Assembly: GCA_937930695.1 (NCBI GenBank)
Contig: CALHCB010000062.1
Coordinates: 1-64,000, forward strand
From: an uncultured Acidimicrobiales bacterium
GTDB lineage: Bacteria; Actinomycetota; Acidimicrobiia; Acidimicrobiales; SZUA-35
Direction of reading: 5' to 3'
Length of the DNA: 64,000 bases
A program made the translations under genes and the position numbers. The notes beneath the pieces are model-generated. The model saw only the letters and a list, made by a program, of their open reading frames with translations. It was not told where the DNA came from and made no database searches. Positions within the stretch are counted from its first letter, which is position 1; each line of letters opens with the position of its first letter. This document shows positions 46,582 through 55,490 of this stretch, one piece after another.

Positions 46582-47469
46582 ATGGCTGCTGGCCTCCCGA
46601 AGGGCGCGTCGGCCTACGCTTTCGGCGTGCGTCGCTTTCTGGCCGGACTTGTTGTCAGTTTGAGTGCCATCGGGCTGCTCGCCGGACCTGCCTCGGCCAC
46701 GTGGTCGATCGTTGGAGTCGACCCGGAGACAGGCGAAGTCGGGGTGGCGATCGCCTCGTGTGTTCCCGTGAGCCAGCTCGGCGAACTTGATCGGCCGCTC
46801 TTTCTGCTCACCTTGGTGCCGGGAGTCGGGGCGGGAGTGACGCAGGCGCAGGTGAACACTGGTGCGCCCGCACGAATCGAAACATTGCTGGAAGTCGGCA
46901 AGAAGGCTGAAGAGGCCATCGCTGACATCTCGAGTGAGGAGTTCGACAGCCAATTCGACGTTCGCCAGCATGGGATCGTCGTTCTCGGCAGCGATGAGGC
47001 CAGCTACACCGGTCCGTTGACCGAGCCGTTCTCTGGCGACCTTCAGGCAAGCAACGTTGCAGTGCAAGGAAACCTGCTCGCAAATGGTGAAGTGCTCGAC
47101 GACAGTCTCGCCGCCTTTGTCGCCAGCGCGGGCGAGCCTCTTGCTGACCGTCTCGTAGCCGCACTTGCTGCTGGCTCGTTGGCCGGCGGAGATGGCCGAT
47201 GCGACGAGACGGCGTTCTTTGCCCACGTATCCGTTGCTGGGCCGGAAGATGACCGCTTGGATCCGGCAGTCGTGCTGACATACGGAACTCTCGCAGAAGG
47301 TGACAATCCCGTGCTGGCTCTGCAACGAGATTTCGCCGACGGTGAGCGCAGGAAGGTCGTCATTCCTGAGGAGAACGGCTTCGGGTCGGTTGCGGCATTC
47401 GTTGCGTTGCTCGCCGGACTGTTCATGATTGCGGGCGGCTTCCTTTTCTGGCGGCGCGCCTACCGCTAG
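46582..47469 (+). CDS. DUF1028-domain protein with signal peptide and C-terminal TM
   Basis: ATWSIVGVDPETGEVGVAIASCVP...ARIETLLEVGKKAEEAI; start may be the downstream GTG at 46627. Confidence 0.8.
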   Translation: MAAGLPKGASAYAFGVRRFLAGLVVSLSAIGLLAGPASATWSIVGVDPETGEVGVAIASCVPVSQLGELDRPLFLLTLVPGVGAGVTQAQVNTGAPARIETLLEVGKKAEEAIADISSEEFDSQFDVRQHGIVVLGSDEASYTGPLTEPFSGDLQASNVAVQGNLLANGEVLDDSLAAFVASAGEPLADRLVAALAAGSLAGGDGRCDETAFFAHVSVAGPEDDRLDPAVVLTYGTLAEGDNPVLALQRDFADGERRKVVIPEENGFGSVAAFVALLAGLFMIAGGFLFWRRAYR

Positions 47470-47542
47470 CTCGAGTATCCAACACAGGTGTTTTTGGCGG
47501 CCCGATACTTGGCGTCCCCTGAATTCTGGAGACCGCTCGAAG

Positions 47543-48865
47543 ATGGCGCCCTCATTCACTGCTTTCATCTCCGCAATCGTCGTCGCTTCGTCGGTTGCCG
47601 CTACGCCAGTTTCTGCTGACGACGCGACCCGACGCCGCGTGGACGAAACGCCTCCGCTTGTGACGATCCTCGGTCCGGAAGATGGTCAGCTCGTCGAACT
47701 CGACGGCTATGTCGAGCCGCAGTGCATCGCCAGCGACAATAGGCGTCTCGACGGCCGATGCGTCCTGGAGTTCGACGAGACGCCGACGGATGAGGGAACC
47801 GACATTACGCTCACGGCATCGGCGTCTGATCGGGCCGGAAACGCAACATCGATGTCGTCATCATTCTCACTCGATCTGGAACACCCCGCCCCGGTCGTCT
47901 TCGATGACCGATCGATCGTCTTGATCCAAGACGGCCCGGCCGAGCTTGATGTGTTGGCGAACGACGTCGATCCGGATGGCGATCTCGACGAGACTTCGCT
48001 GCTGCTCGTTACTCAACCGCTGTTGGGTTCTGCAGAGGTCATCGACGGGGCTGAGAGCTCCATCGTTCGATACATCGCCGAAGCACCGGGTCCGGATTCC
48101 TTTGACTATCTGGTCTGCGACGACTTCGGCCAATGCGATTCCGGCACCATGCTGATCACCGTCATGTCGATCTCTGACTGCACGGTGTTGGGTACGGATA
48201 GATCTGAGCACTTGGCCGGGACGAACGGGCCGGACGTCATCTGCGCTCTTGGGGGCGACGATGTGATCGAAGCGGCCGGAGGCAATGACATCATCTTCGC
48301 CGGAGGAGGCGCTGATGCGGTTGTCGGCGGCGGGGGCAACGACCTGATCATCGGGGGTCCAGGAAACGACCTGCTTCGCGGATCGGCAGGATCTGACTTC
48401 CTCGATGGTGGGGCAGGCGACGATCTTGCGAACGGTGAGAAAGATGCCGACATCGTCCTCGGCGGTTCGGGTGACGATGAACTCCACGGCGGCTTGGCCA
48501 ACGATCAGGTCGCCGGCGGACCCGGCGATGACCGCGTGTACGGCTGGAACGGCGACGATGCCGTGAGCGGTGGACCGGGTGCAGATGTTGTTCGAGGCGG
48601 CGAGGACAACGACACCATTCGTGGAGGTGCGGGTGACGACTTCCTGCACGGAGAAAGCGGACGTGACCGCCTCATCGGTGGCAGCGGGTTCGATACCGGC
48701 GATGCCGGCAAAGAAGACGACGCATGTGCTCGTGTCGAAGTGAGGTTGCGATGCGATAGCTATGCGCTTCTGAAGGTCGCTGCCTCTGCAGAGTCTGGCG
48801 AGGGCAAGGCGCCAAACCCCGCGGAGCTACCGGCTCGTCATGACGCAGACGAGCCTCGCTCCTGA
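47543..48865 (+). CDS. Secreted RTX (hemolysin-type calcium-binding) repeat protein with cadherin/Big-like domain
   Basis: Signal peptide; LDVLANDVDPDGDLD; tandem GGxGxDxhx nonapeptides (GGAGDDLANGEKDADIVLGGSGDDELHGG...). Confidence 0.88.
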   Translation: MAPSFTAFISAIVVASSVAATPVSADDATRRRVDETPPLVTILGPEDGQLVELDGYVEPQCIASDNRRLDGRCVLEFDETPTDEGTDITLTASASDRAGNATSMSSSFSLDLEHPAPVVFDDRSIVLIQDGPAELDVLANDVDPDGDLDETSLLLVTQPLLGSAEVIDGAESSIVRYIAEAPGPDSFDYLVCDDFGQCDSGTMLITVMSISDCTVLGTDRSEHLAGTNGPDVICALGGDDVIEAAGGNDIIFAGGGADAVVGGGGNDLIIGGPGNDLLRGSAGSDFLDGGAGDDLANGEKDADIVLGGSGDDELHGGLANDQVAGGPGDDRVYGWNGDDAVSGGPGADVVRGGEDNDTIRGGAGDDFLHGESGRDRLIGGSGFDTGDAGKEDDACARVEVRLRCDSYALLKVAASAESGEGKAPNPAELPARHDADEPRS

Positions 48866-48938
48866 CAGTCGGCGATCGGTTTGGCAAACGCCACCGAGCA
48901 GATGGTGCGATGTCTCGGCCCGTGCCAGCATGTTCCCC

Positions 48939-49346
48939 ATGTCTGACAATGTGAAAACTGTGGGGGATGCCGGACTCTTCGCTTCGTGTCCGTTGGCTGA
49001 GCGTCAGGTCTTGGCGTCGCTCGCCATACCGATGCGGGTCGCTGCGGGCGAAGACGTGGTTGGCCAGGGTGACTTCGGTTCGACCATCGGGGTTCTCCTC
49101 GAGGGTCGAGCCAGCGTGTGGCTCGACGATGCCCACATCGCGGATCTCGTCGCCGGAGACTGTTTTGGCGAACTGGCGGTGCTCTCGAATCCGAGCGCTT
49201 CTGGACGGCGCACCGCTCGGGTGCGGGCCGACAGTGAAGTCCGAGTCGACACCGTTTCACAGCGCGATCTCAACCAGAACCTTGGCGAGATCCCGAGTAT
49301 CGCCGACAAACTGCGTGAGCAAGCGGCCAGCTACGGGGACGCATAG
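48939..49346 (+). CDS. Cyclic nucleotide-binding domain protein (no DNA-binding domain evident)
   Basis: GEDVVGQGDFGSTIGVLLEGRASVWLDDAHIADLVAGDCFGELAVLSNPSASGRRTARVRADS. Confidence 0.83.
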   Translation: MSDNVKTVGDAGLFASCPLAERQVLASLAIPMRVAAGEDVVGQGDFGSTIGVLLEGRASVWLDDAHIADLVAGDCFGELAVLSNPSASGRRTARVRADSEVRVDTVSQRDLNQNLGEIPSIADKLREQAASYGDA

Positions 49347-49414
49347 GGATCGCCGCCTTTGGTGACGGCGCTAATTCCTGAGCCTCGATCGCCTGCTTCG
49401 GCGACACTGGGCTG

Positions 49415-51148
49415 GTGACCGAGCCGAGCATCACACATTGGCAGGCACTGCTACGGCTCATCCGGCCCCATCGGCGACGCTACGTCCTCTTGGCGGCAAT
49501 GCTTGCCGGAGCATCGCTTCTTCCTCTCACCGGTCCGCTCCTGATTCGCGCGGTGATCGATCGTGCCCTTGTAGACGGCACGGGCACGACGTCGATTCTC
49601 CTCCCTGCCATTGGCTATTTGGTCTTGGCAGTCGGGGCGCAGTTCGTGACGGTTGCTGTGTCGTACTTCGCAACGCAGACGGCGTGGCACACGGCGAATG
49701 GTCTGAGGATCCAGCTGACCGACCATGTTCTGGGACTCGGGCACAGTTTTCACCGCCAGCACAGTCCGGGCGAACTGATTCAGCGCGTTGATGGTGATGT
49801 GACCGCGGTGTCGGATTTTCTTGGGCGTGTTCTGCTGAAGACTGGCGGTGCGTTGTTCATCACTGTGGGAATGATCGGTGTGTTGTTTGTGCTGGACTGG
49901 CGTCTCGGACTGTTTTTCTTGGTGTATATGCTCGTTGCCGCCAAGGTCGTCCTGCGGCGCCGAGATCGGTCCATCTCCGAGAGCGTTGACCAGATGGGGG
50001 CACAGGCAGCGCTCTTCGGCGGGATCGAAGAACGACTGACCGCCGCCGAGGACTTGCGGGCGAATGGCGCGGGCTCCCACGCGATGTGGCGATTCGTTCA
50101 AGACGCCACGACGGCCCTCCTCGCGACCAAGAAGATGGAGCGGGCATTCCTGATTCTGTGGTGGACCATGCAGGGAATGCTGACGATCGGAATGGTGCTG
50201 GCGCTTCTGGGATCGGCCGCACTGCTGGAGCGGGACATCATCTCGATCGGAACAGCCTTCGTGTTGTTCCAGTACACCCTGGTGCTGCGCCGACCCCTCG
50301 AAGAAATCGTCGATCACTTTGATGTGGTGCAGAAGGCAAACGGAGCGATGGTCCGAGTTGTCGGCCTCCTGGCTCTTGAACCTGACGTTGCCGACATGGG
50401 CACGCAGCGTCCTGCCCCCGGACCGCTCAGCGTGGAGTTCACCGATGTGATGTTCGACTACGGCGATGATGAGCCAGTTCTGGCTGGCATCAGTCTTTCG
50501 GTCGCTGCAGGCGACTCCGTCGGCATCGTCGGGCGGAGCGGGAGTGGCAAGACCACGATGTCGCGGTTGGTGGTTCGGCTGACCGAAGCGACGTCGGGCT
50601 CGCTGAAATTGGGTGGTATCCCGATCGAGGACATCTCTCGTTCTGAACTCCGCCACCGAGTTGCGATCATTCCCCAGGATGTGCAGCTCCTCGGCGGATC
50701 GGTACGCGACAACGTGACACTGTTCGACGCTGCGCCCACAGATACAGCGGTCGTTGATGCGCTCACCCACGTCGGACTCGGTCATCTCGAGTCCGAGTTG
50801 CACGAACTCATCGGCGAAGGTGGCGTGGGACTCTCCGCTGGCGAGGCGCAACTCCTCGCGCTCGCTCGAGTCTGGCTTCGCAAGCCTGATTTGATCGTGC
50901 TGGATGAGGCGACCTCGAGGGTCGATCCAGAGACCGAACACCGACTGCAAATCGCGATCGCCGCATTGTTGAAGGGGCGCACTTCGCTCGTGATAGCGCA
51001 CCGGCTCTCGACGCTTCGAGCCGTTGATCGCATCGTCGTCGTGGCCGATGGTGAGATCATCGAAGAGGGCGACCGAGCGCAGCTGGCGGGCGACGAGACC
51101 AGCCAGTTTCGACGACTCTTGGATTTGGCCTTGGAGACGACGTCATGA
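49415..51148 (+). CDS. ABC exporter half-transporter 1 (permease + ATPase)
   Basis: Walker A GRSGSGKTT, signature LSAGE, Walker B LIVLDEATSRVD, H-loop LVIAHRLST. Confidence 0.93.
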   Translation: MTEPSITHWQALLRLIRPHRRRYVLLAAMLAGASLLPLTGPLLIRAVIDRALVDGTGTTSILLPAIGYLVLAVGAQFVTVAVSYFATQTAWHTANGLRIQLTDHVLGLGHSFHRQHSPGELIQRVDGDVTAVSDFLGRVLLKTGGALFITVGMIGVLFVLDWRLGLFFLVYMLVAAKVVLRRRDRSISESVDQMGAQAALFGGIEERLTAAEDLRANGAGSHAMWRFVQDATTALLATKKMERAFLILWWTMQGMLTIGMVLALLGSAALLERDIISIGTAFVLFQYTLVLRRPLEEIVDHFDVVQKANGAMVRVVGLLALEPDVADMGTQRPAPGPLSVEFTDVMFDYGDDEPVLAGISLSVAAGDSVGIVGRSGSGKTTMSRLVVRLTEATSGSLKLGGIPIEDISRSELRHRVAIIPQDVQLLGGSVRDNVTLFDAAPTDTAVVDALTHVGLGHLESELHELIGEGGVGLSAGEAQLLALARVWLRKPDLIVLDEATSRVDPETEHRLQIAIAALLKGRTSLVIAHRLSTLRAVDRIVVVADGEIIEEGDRAQLAGDETSQFRRLLDLALETTS

Positions 51149-52890
51149 GGCCGGTCGCTCCGACTTCCTCGGTGTGGAGGCTTGGCTGGCGACTCAGCCA
51201 GAACGCGCCCCGGCCGTTTTGGTGGGGCACGTTCCTCTTCGTCGTCTTCTTCACCGTCCCCGCCCTCACCGGCTGGCTGATAGGCGAAGTCTTCGACGCG
51301 CTGAGCGGCGGTCAGACACGCACGCTCTATTGGCTTGCTGCTGCGGTTCTTGGCTCCGAAGTCATTCGGATGACGTCGATTCACTTCGGCGGGCTGCACT
51401 TCATCGCGTCTTGGACATTGATGCAATCGTTGCTTCAGTCGAACATGTTGGCCGCGCAGGTCGCCAGCGGAGGACCTCACGCCGGTCACCCCGTGGCCTC
51501 GGCTGGGCACGCGCTCAGCTACTTCCGTGACGATCCTGAAGATGTCGCTGACTTCGTGGATTCCTGGCTCGACATCACGGGCGGCTTGGTGTTCTCCGTG
51601 ATCGCGATCTTGATCCTCGGGGCAACCGACTGGCGGGCAACACTGATTGTGTTGATCCCGATGGTCGCGGTGGCGGCCGTGACCAAAATGCTCGACGACA
51701 AGATCAAGCGCGCTCGGCGAGCTGACCGAGATGCGACCGCAGCCTTCACGAGCACCCTTGGCGACGTGTTGGCCGCAGCGACCACGATCGACGTCAACGA
51801 TGCGGGGGGCCCTGTCGTCGAAGAGGTCGGGCGGCTCGCCGATCGCCGACGCGTCACCGCCGTTCGAGACCGTGTCTTGGAAGACGGCCTTCTCAGCTTC
51901 GCCATGGGGTCAGGTGATGTTGCACTCGGTCTCATGCTCGTATTCAGCGTGAGCGCCATTCGCGTTGGCGATCTGGGAGCGAGCGAGATCGCACTGTTCG
52001 CAGCATTCGTCGCCCGACTCAATTTCCTGCCGCGCATGATTGGTCGAATGTTGGCTCGACGCAAGCAGAGCCAGGTGTCGTTCGAGAACATGGCCTCGCT
52101 CGTCGCTGGTGGTGTTCCCTCGAACACCACACGTCCCCGCCCGCTCCCTGAACGGCTATCTGAGCTGCATACGCCGACGATTACCACCCAGACCCTTGTG
52201 CCGTTGGAGCGGCTGACCGTGGAGCGTCTTTCGGTTCGGTTCGGCGATGTTGTGGCTGTTGATGATGTCTCGCTGACATTGGACCGTGGCAGTTTTACGG
52301 TGATCACCGGCCCCGTTGGTTCAGGAAAGTCCACGCTGCTTCGTGCCATTCTCGGACTGGTTTGGCAAGGAGAGGTCACGGGGTCGGTTTGCTGGAACGG
52401 AGCGGAGATCGAAGATCGCGGGGAGTTCCTCTCGCCGCCCCATGCGTCGTTTCTTCCCCAGGTGCCGCAGTTGCTTTCGGACACCTTGGCTGACAACGTC
52501 CTCCTTGGATCCTTCGACGCAAACTCAGAGCGAGGCGCTGATCGATTGCGAGATGCGCTGCGGCTTGCTGCGCTCAGAAGTGATCTGGAGGAGATGCCCG
52601 AGGGAACCGACACGATGGTTGGCCCTCGTGGGCTTCGCCTCTCGGGAGGACAGCGACAACGTGTTGCGACTGCCAGGGCCCTGGTGCGCAGGCCGGAAGT
52701 CGTGGTGTTGGATGATCTGTCGAGCGCCCTGGACATCGAGACTGAGTTGGAGCTCTGGAGGAACCTTCGAGCTGACGGGCTGACTGTTCTTGCTGTGTCC
52801 CACCGAGCCGTTGCGTTCGAGTTGGCCGATCAAGTGATCGAACTGACCGGTCAGGCGTCCGACTCAGCGCCCACCCACCGGCGGACCTGA
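51145..52890 (+). CDS. ABC exporter half-transporter 2 (permease + ATPase)
   Basis: Walker A GPVGSGKST, signature LSGGQRQR, Walker B VVVLDDLSSALD, overlapping start with half 1. Confidence 0.93.
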   Translation: MRPVAPTSSVWRLGWRLSQNAPRPFWWGTFLFVVFFTVPALTGWLIGEVFDALSGGQTRTLYWLAAAVLGSEVIRMTSIHFGGLHFIASWTLMQSLLQSNMLAAQVASGGPHAGHPVASAGHALSYFRDDPEDVADFVDSWLDITGGLVFSVIAILILGATDWRATLIVLIPMVAVAAVTKMLDDKIKRARRADRDATAAFTSTLGDVLAAATTIDVNDAGGPVVEEVGRLADRRRVTAVRDRVLEDGLLSFAMGSGDVALGLMLVFSVSAIRVGDLGASEIALFAAFVARLNFLPRMIGRMLARRKQSQVSFENMASLVAGGVPSNTTRPRPLPERLSELHTPTITTQTLVPLERLTVERLSVRFGDVVAVDDVSLTLDRGSFTVITGPVGSGKSTLLRAILGLVWQGEVTGSVCWNGAEIEDRGEFLSPPHASFLPQVPQLLSDTLADNVLLGSFDANSERGADRLRDALRLAALRSDLEEMPEGTDTMVGPRGLRLSGGQRQRVATARALVRRPEVVVLDDLSSALDIETELELWRNLRADGLTVLAVSHRAVAFELADQVIELTGQASDSAPTHRRT

Positions 52891-53276
52891 GGACGGATTT
52901 CGACCGGCACCTCAATGCGCATCCGCTTGAGGGTTCCTCCGCTCAAGGCGAGATAGCGGTGACCGAGTTCGGCGTTGACGGCGGTGCGTTCGATGATCGT
53001 CGTGCCACGCCACTGCCGGACCGAGACGTCGCGTTCGCCCAGCTCGACCCGAAAGATCAACCGGGTGATGGCGAAAACTGCGCCTGCCAAAGCTGGGGCG
53101 ATCACCCAAGGTTGATCGGCTGCCAAGCCAACAACGAGGGCAAGCGAGATCGCGAGGATCGAGATTGCCTGAAGACGGCTGCCCACGATGACAAGCGGTA
53201 GCGAATCAGGCACATCTCGACGGTACCGGTGACAACGAAGCACCAGGCCGGAAGTCAACTCGTAGAATTTCCACAT
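52851..53276 (-). CDS. Small PH-like membrane protein, unknown function
   Basis: Two hydrophobic segments (AISILAISLALVVGLAA, VIAPALAGAVFAITRLIF) then RVELGERDVSVRQWRGTTIIERTAV. Confidence 0.6.
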   Translation of the reverse strand: MWKFYELTSGLVLRCHRYRRDVPDSLPLVIVGSRLQAISILAISLALVVGLAADQPWVIAPALAGAVFAITRLIFRVELGERDVSVRQWRGTTIIERTAVNAELGHRYLALSGGTLKRMRIEVPVEIRPQVRRWVGAESDA

Positions 53277-54345
53277 GATTCGCTACGGAGTTGTCGGTAC
53301 CGGAATGATGGGTGTCGAACACATCGAGAACATCAATGCGCTCGAAGGAGCCGAGGTGACGGCACTTTCTGACCCGACCCCCGCATCGCTCGAGACAGCT
53401 GCGGCAGCCGCTGCCGGACCCGTCGAGGTCTTCGCCAACCACCTGGACCTCATGGCGAGCGGTCTGTGTGACGCGGTGGTCGTCGCAAGCCCGAACTTCA
53501 CCCACACCGACGTCGTCGCTGATCTCCTGGACTCGGACCTTCATTTGCTCATCGAAAAGCCGCTGTGCACCACGATCGAAGACTGTCAGAAGCTCATCGA
53601 TTTGGCGGCCAAGGCAAACCGGCCAGAGCGAGTTGTCTGGGTTGGCTTGGAGTATCGCTACATGCCGGCGGTCGCCCGACTTGTCGAGGAGGCTCGCAAC
53701 GGTGCTGTTGGTCAGCCTCAGATGGTCTCGATCACCGAACACCGATTCCCCTTCTTGAAGAAGGTCGACGACTGGAATCGGTTCAGTGAGAACACCGGCG
53801 GCACGTTGGTCGAGAAGTGTTGCCACTTCTTCGACCTCATGATGATCGTGATGGGGGAACGACCCGTTCGCGTGTTTGCCTCGGGCGGGCAGAACGTCAA
53901 TCACCTCGATGAGGTGTACGGGGGCCAAACATCGGACATCTTCGACAACGCCTATGTGATCGTGGACTTCGCGAACGGCCGCCGGGCCATGCTCGATCTG
54001 TGCATGTTTGCTGAGGCCACCGAGGAGCAAGAAATCGTCTCCGTCATCGGCCCAACCGGAAAGCTCGAGGCTCGCCTGCCGTCGAGCACATTGGTGACGG
54101 GGCGGCGAGGCGAACACCGAATCGGTGACGTCGAGATTGAAACCGTGGTTGATGAGTCGATCGCGTTCGAGGGATTGCACCACGGATCGAGCTACGTCGA
54201 GCACGAGCTTTTCTGCTCCGCAATTCGTGGAGAGCGTCCTGTCGAGGTGACGTTGGAAGATGGTCTGTGGTCGGTCGCGGTTGGCGCGGCTGCGCACCGA
54301 AGTATCGAAGAAGGACGTCCCGTACTTATGAGTGAGATGATTTGA
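53275..54345 (+). CDS. Gfo/Idh/MocA family oxidoreductase
   Basis: MIRYGVVGTGMMGVEHIENINALEGAEVTALSD; LLIEKPLCTT. Confidence 0.92.
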   Translation: MIRYGVVGTGMMGVEHIENINALEGAEVTALSDPTPASLETAAAAAAGPVEVFANHLDLMASGLCDAVVVASPNFTHTDVVADLLDSDLHLLIEKPLCTTIEDCQKLIDLAAKANRPERVVWVGLEYRYMPAVARLVEEARNGAVGQPQMVSITEHRFPFLKKVDDWNRFSENTGGTLVEKCCHFFDLMMIVMGERPVRVFASGGQNVNHLDEVYGGQTSDIFDNAYVIVDFANGRRAMLDLCMFAEATEEQEIVSVIGPTGKLEARLPSSTLVTGRRGEHRIGDVEIETVVDESIAFEGLHHGSSYVEHELFCSAIRGERPVEVTLEDGLWSVAVGAAAHRSIEEGRPVLMSEMI

Positions 54346-55442
54346 TGAGCACTTCGCGCGGCCCGGTGGAGATGGCGTGGTTCTCCGCGCTTTGCGACGA
54401 TGACTATGAATTTCTGGGTGTTCCGGATGACAACCTGCTGAGCTCGTTTGAGCACTGCCGGAATATTGTGCTGACGGCGGATCGCTACGGCTTCGACAAT
54501 GTCTTGTTGCCTTCGGGGTACCAACTCGGGATCGACAACACGGCGTTTGCCGCAGGTATGGCGCCGCTCACCCACAACATTCGAATGTTGTTGGCCGTGC
54601 GCATGGGCGAGCTCGTCGTGCCGCAGGTCGCAAGGCAAATGGCGACGCTCGATCAGATGCTGGGTGGTCGTCTCACCATCAACATCATCTCCAGTGACAT
54701 CCCGGGGGAAACCCTTGACTCTGAGCCTCGCTACCGCCGATCGACCGAGACGATGTACGTGCTCCGAGAGCTTCTGGACCGCCGCGGAGTCGACTTTCAG
54801 GGTGATCATCTCAACATCACCGTCGATCCGCCACGGCTTGGCACTGTCTCGGGCCGATCGCCCCTGTTCTACTTTGGGGGACTGTCGCCGGCCGCGCGGG
54901 ATTGCGCGGCCGCAGCCGCGGATGTCTTTCTGATGTGGCCGAACACAACCGACAAGGTGCTCGAGGTCAAGGCGGACATGGATGCTCGGGCGGCCGAAAA
55001 GGGTCGAGAACTCCGCTACGGATGGCGTAGCCATGTGATTGTTCGCGAGAGCGAAGCTGAAGCCCGAGCTGCTGCTCGACGCCTTCTGTCGCGTCTTGAT
55101 CCCGAGACCGGCGAGGTCATCCGCAAGAAGTCGCTTGATTCGGGCTCCGCCGGGGTAGCGGCTCAAGCAGCACTACGTGACGGCTCCGACGACGAGGGAT
55201 ACGCAGAGCGTCATCTCTGGACTGGCGTTGGACAGGCGAGGTCTGGCGCAGGCGCCGCCATCGTCGGCGACCCGGATCAGGTGTTGGCCAAGATCAACGA
55301 ACTCACCGATGCGGGCATCGATGCGTTCATTCTGTCCGGCTATCCGCACGCCGCGGAATGCGATCTGTTCGCTCGTTATGTCTTGCCAGAGATCAACCAC
55401 GGCCGGCTCGAATTCGAGCCGAGCCCGATCAACCCGAACTAG
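54342..55442 (+). CDS. LLM class flavin-dependent oxidoreductase (SsuD/alkanesulfonate monooxygenase-like)
   Basis: RYGFDNVLLPSG...MATLDQMLGGRLTINIISSDIPGE...YFGGLSPAARDCAAAAADVFLMW...DAFILSGYPHAAECDLFARYVLPEI. Confidence 0.9.
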   Translation: MMSTSRGPVEMAWFSALCDDDYEFLGVPDDNLLSSFEHCRNIVLTADRYGFDNVLLPSGYQLGIDNTAFAAGMAPLTHNIRMLLAVRMGELVVPQVARQMATLDQMLGGRLTINIISSDIPGETLDSEPRYRRSTETMYVLRELLDRRGVDFQGDHLNITVDPPRLGTVSGRSPLFYFGGLSPAARDCAAAAADVFLMWPNTTDKVLEVKADMDARAAEKGRELRYGWRSHVIVRESEAEARAAARRLLSRLDPETGEVIRKKSLDSGSAGVAAQAALRDGSDDEGYAERHLWTGVGQARSGAGAAIVGDPDQVLAKINELTDAGIDAFILSGYPHAAECDLFARYVLPEINHGRLEFEPSPINPN

Positions 55443-55490
55443 TCGGCCGCGGCGAACGCTGAGGGAGCGGGACCCACATCCCAGACCCAA

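Noticed and set aside
49451-51001. 516-aa minus-strand ORF
   Set aside because: Antisense to ABC half-transporter 1; shadow ORF.
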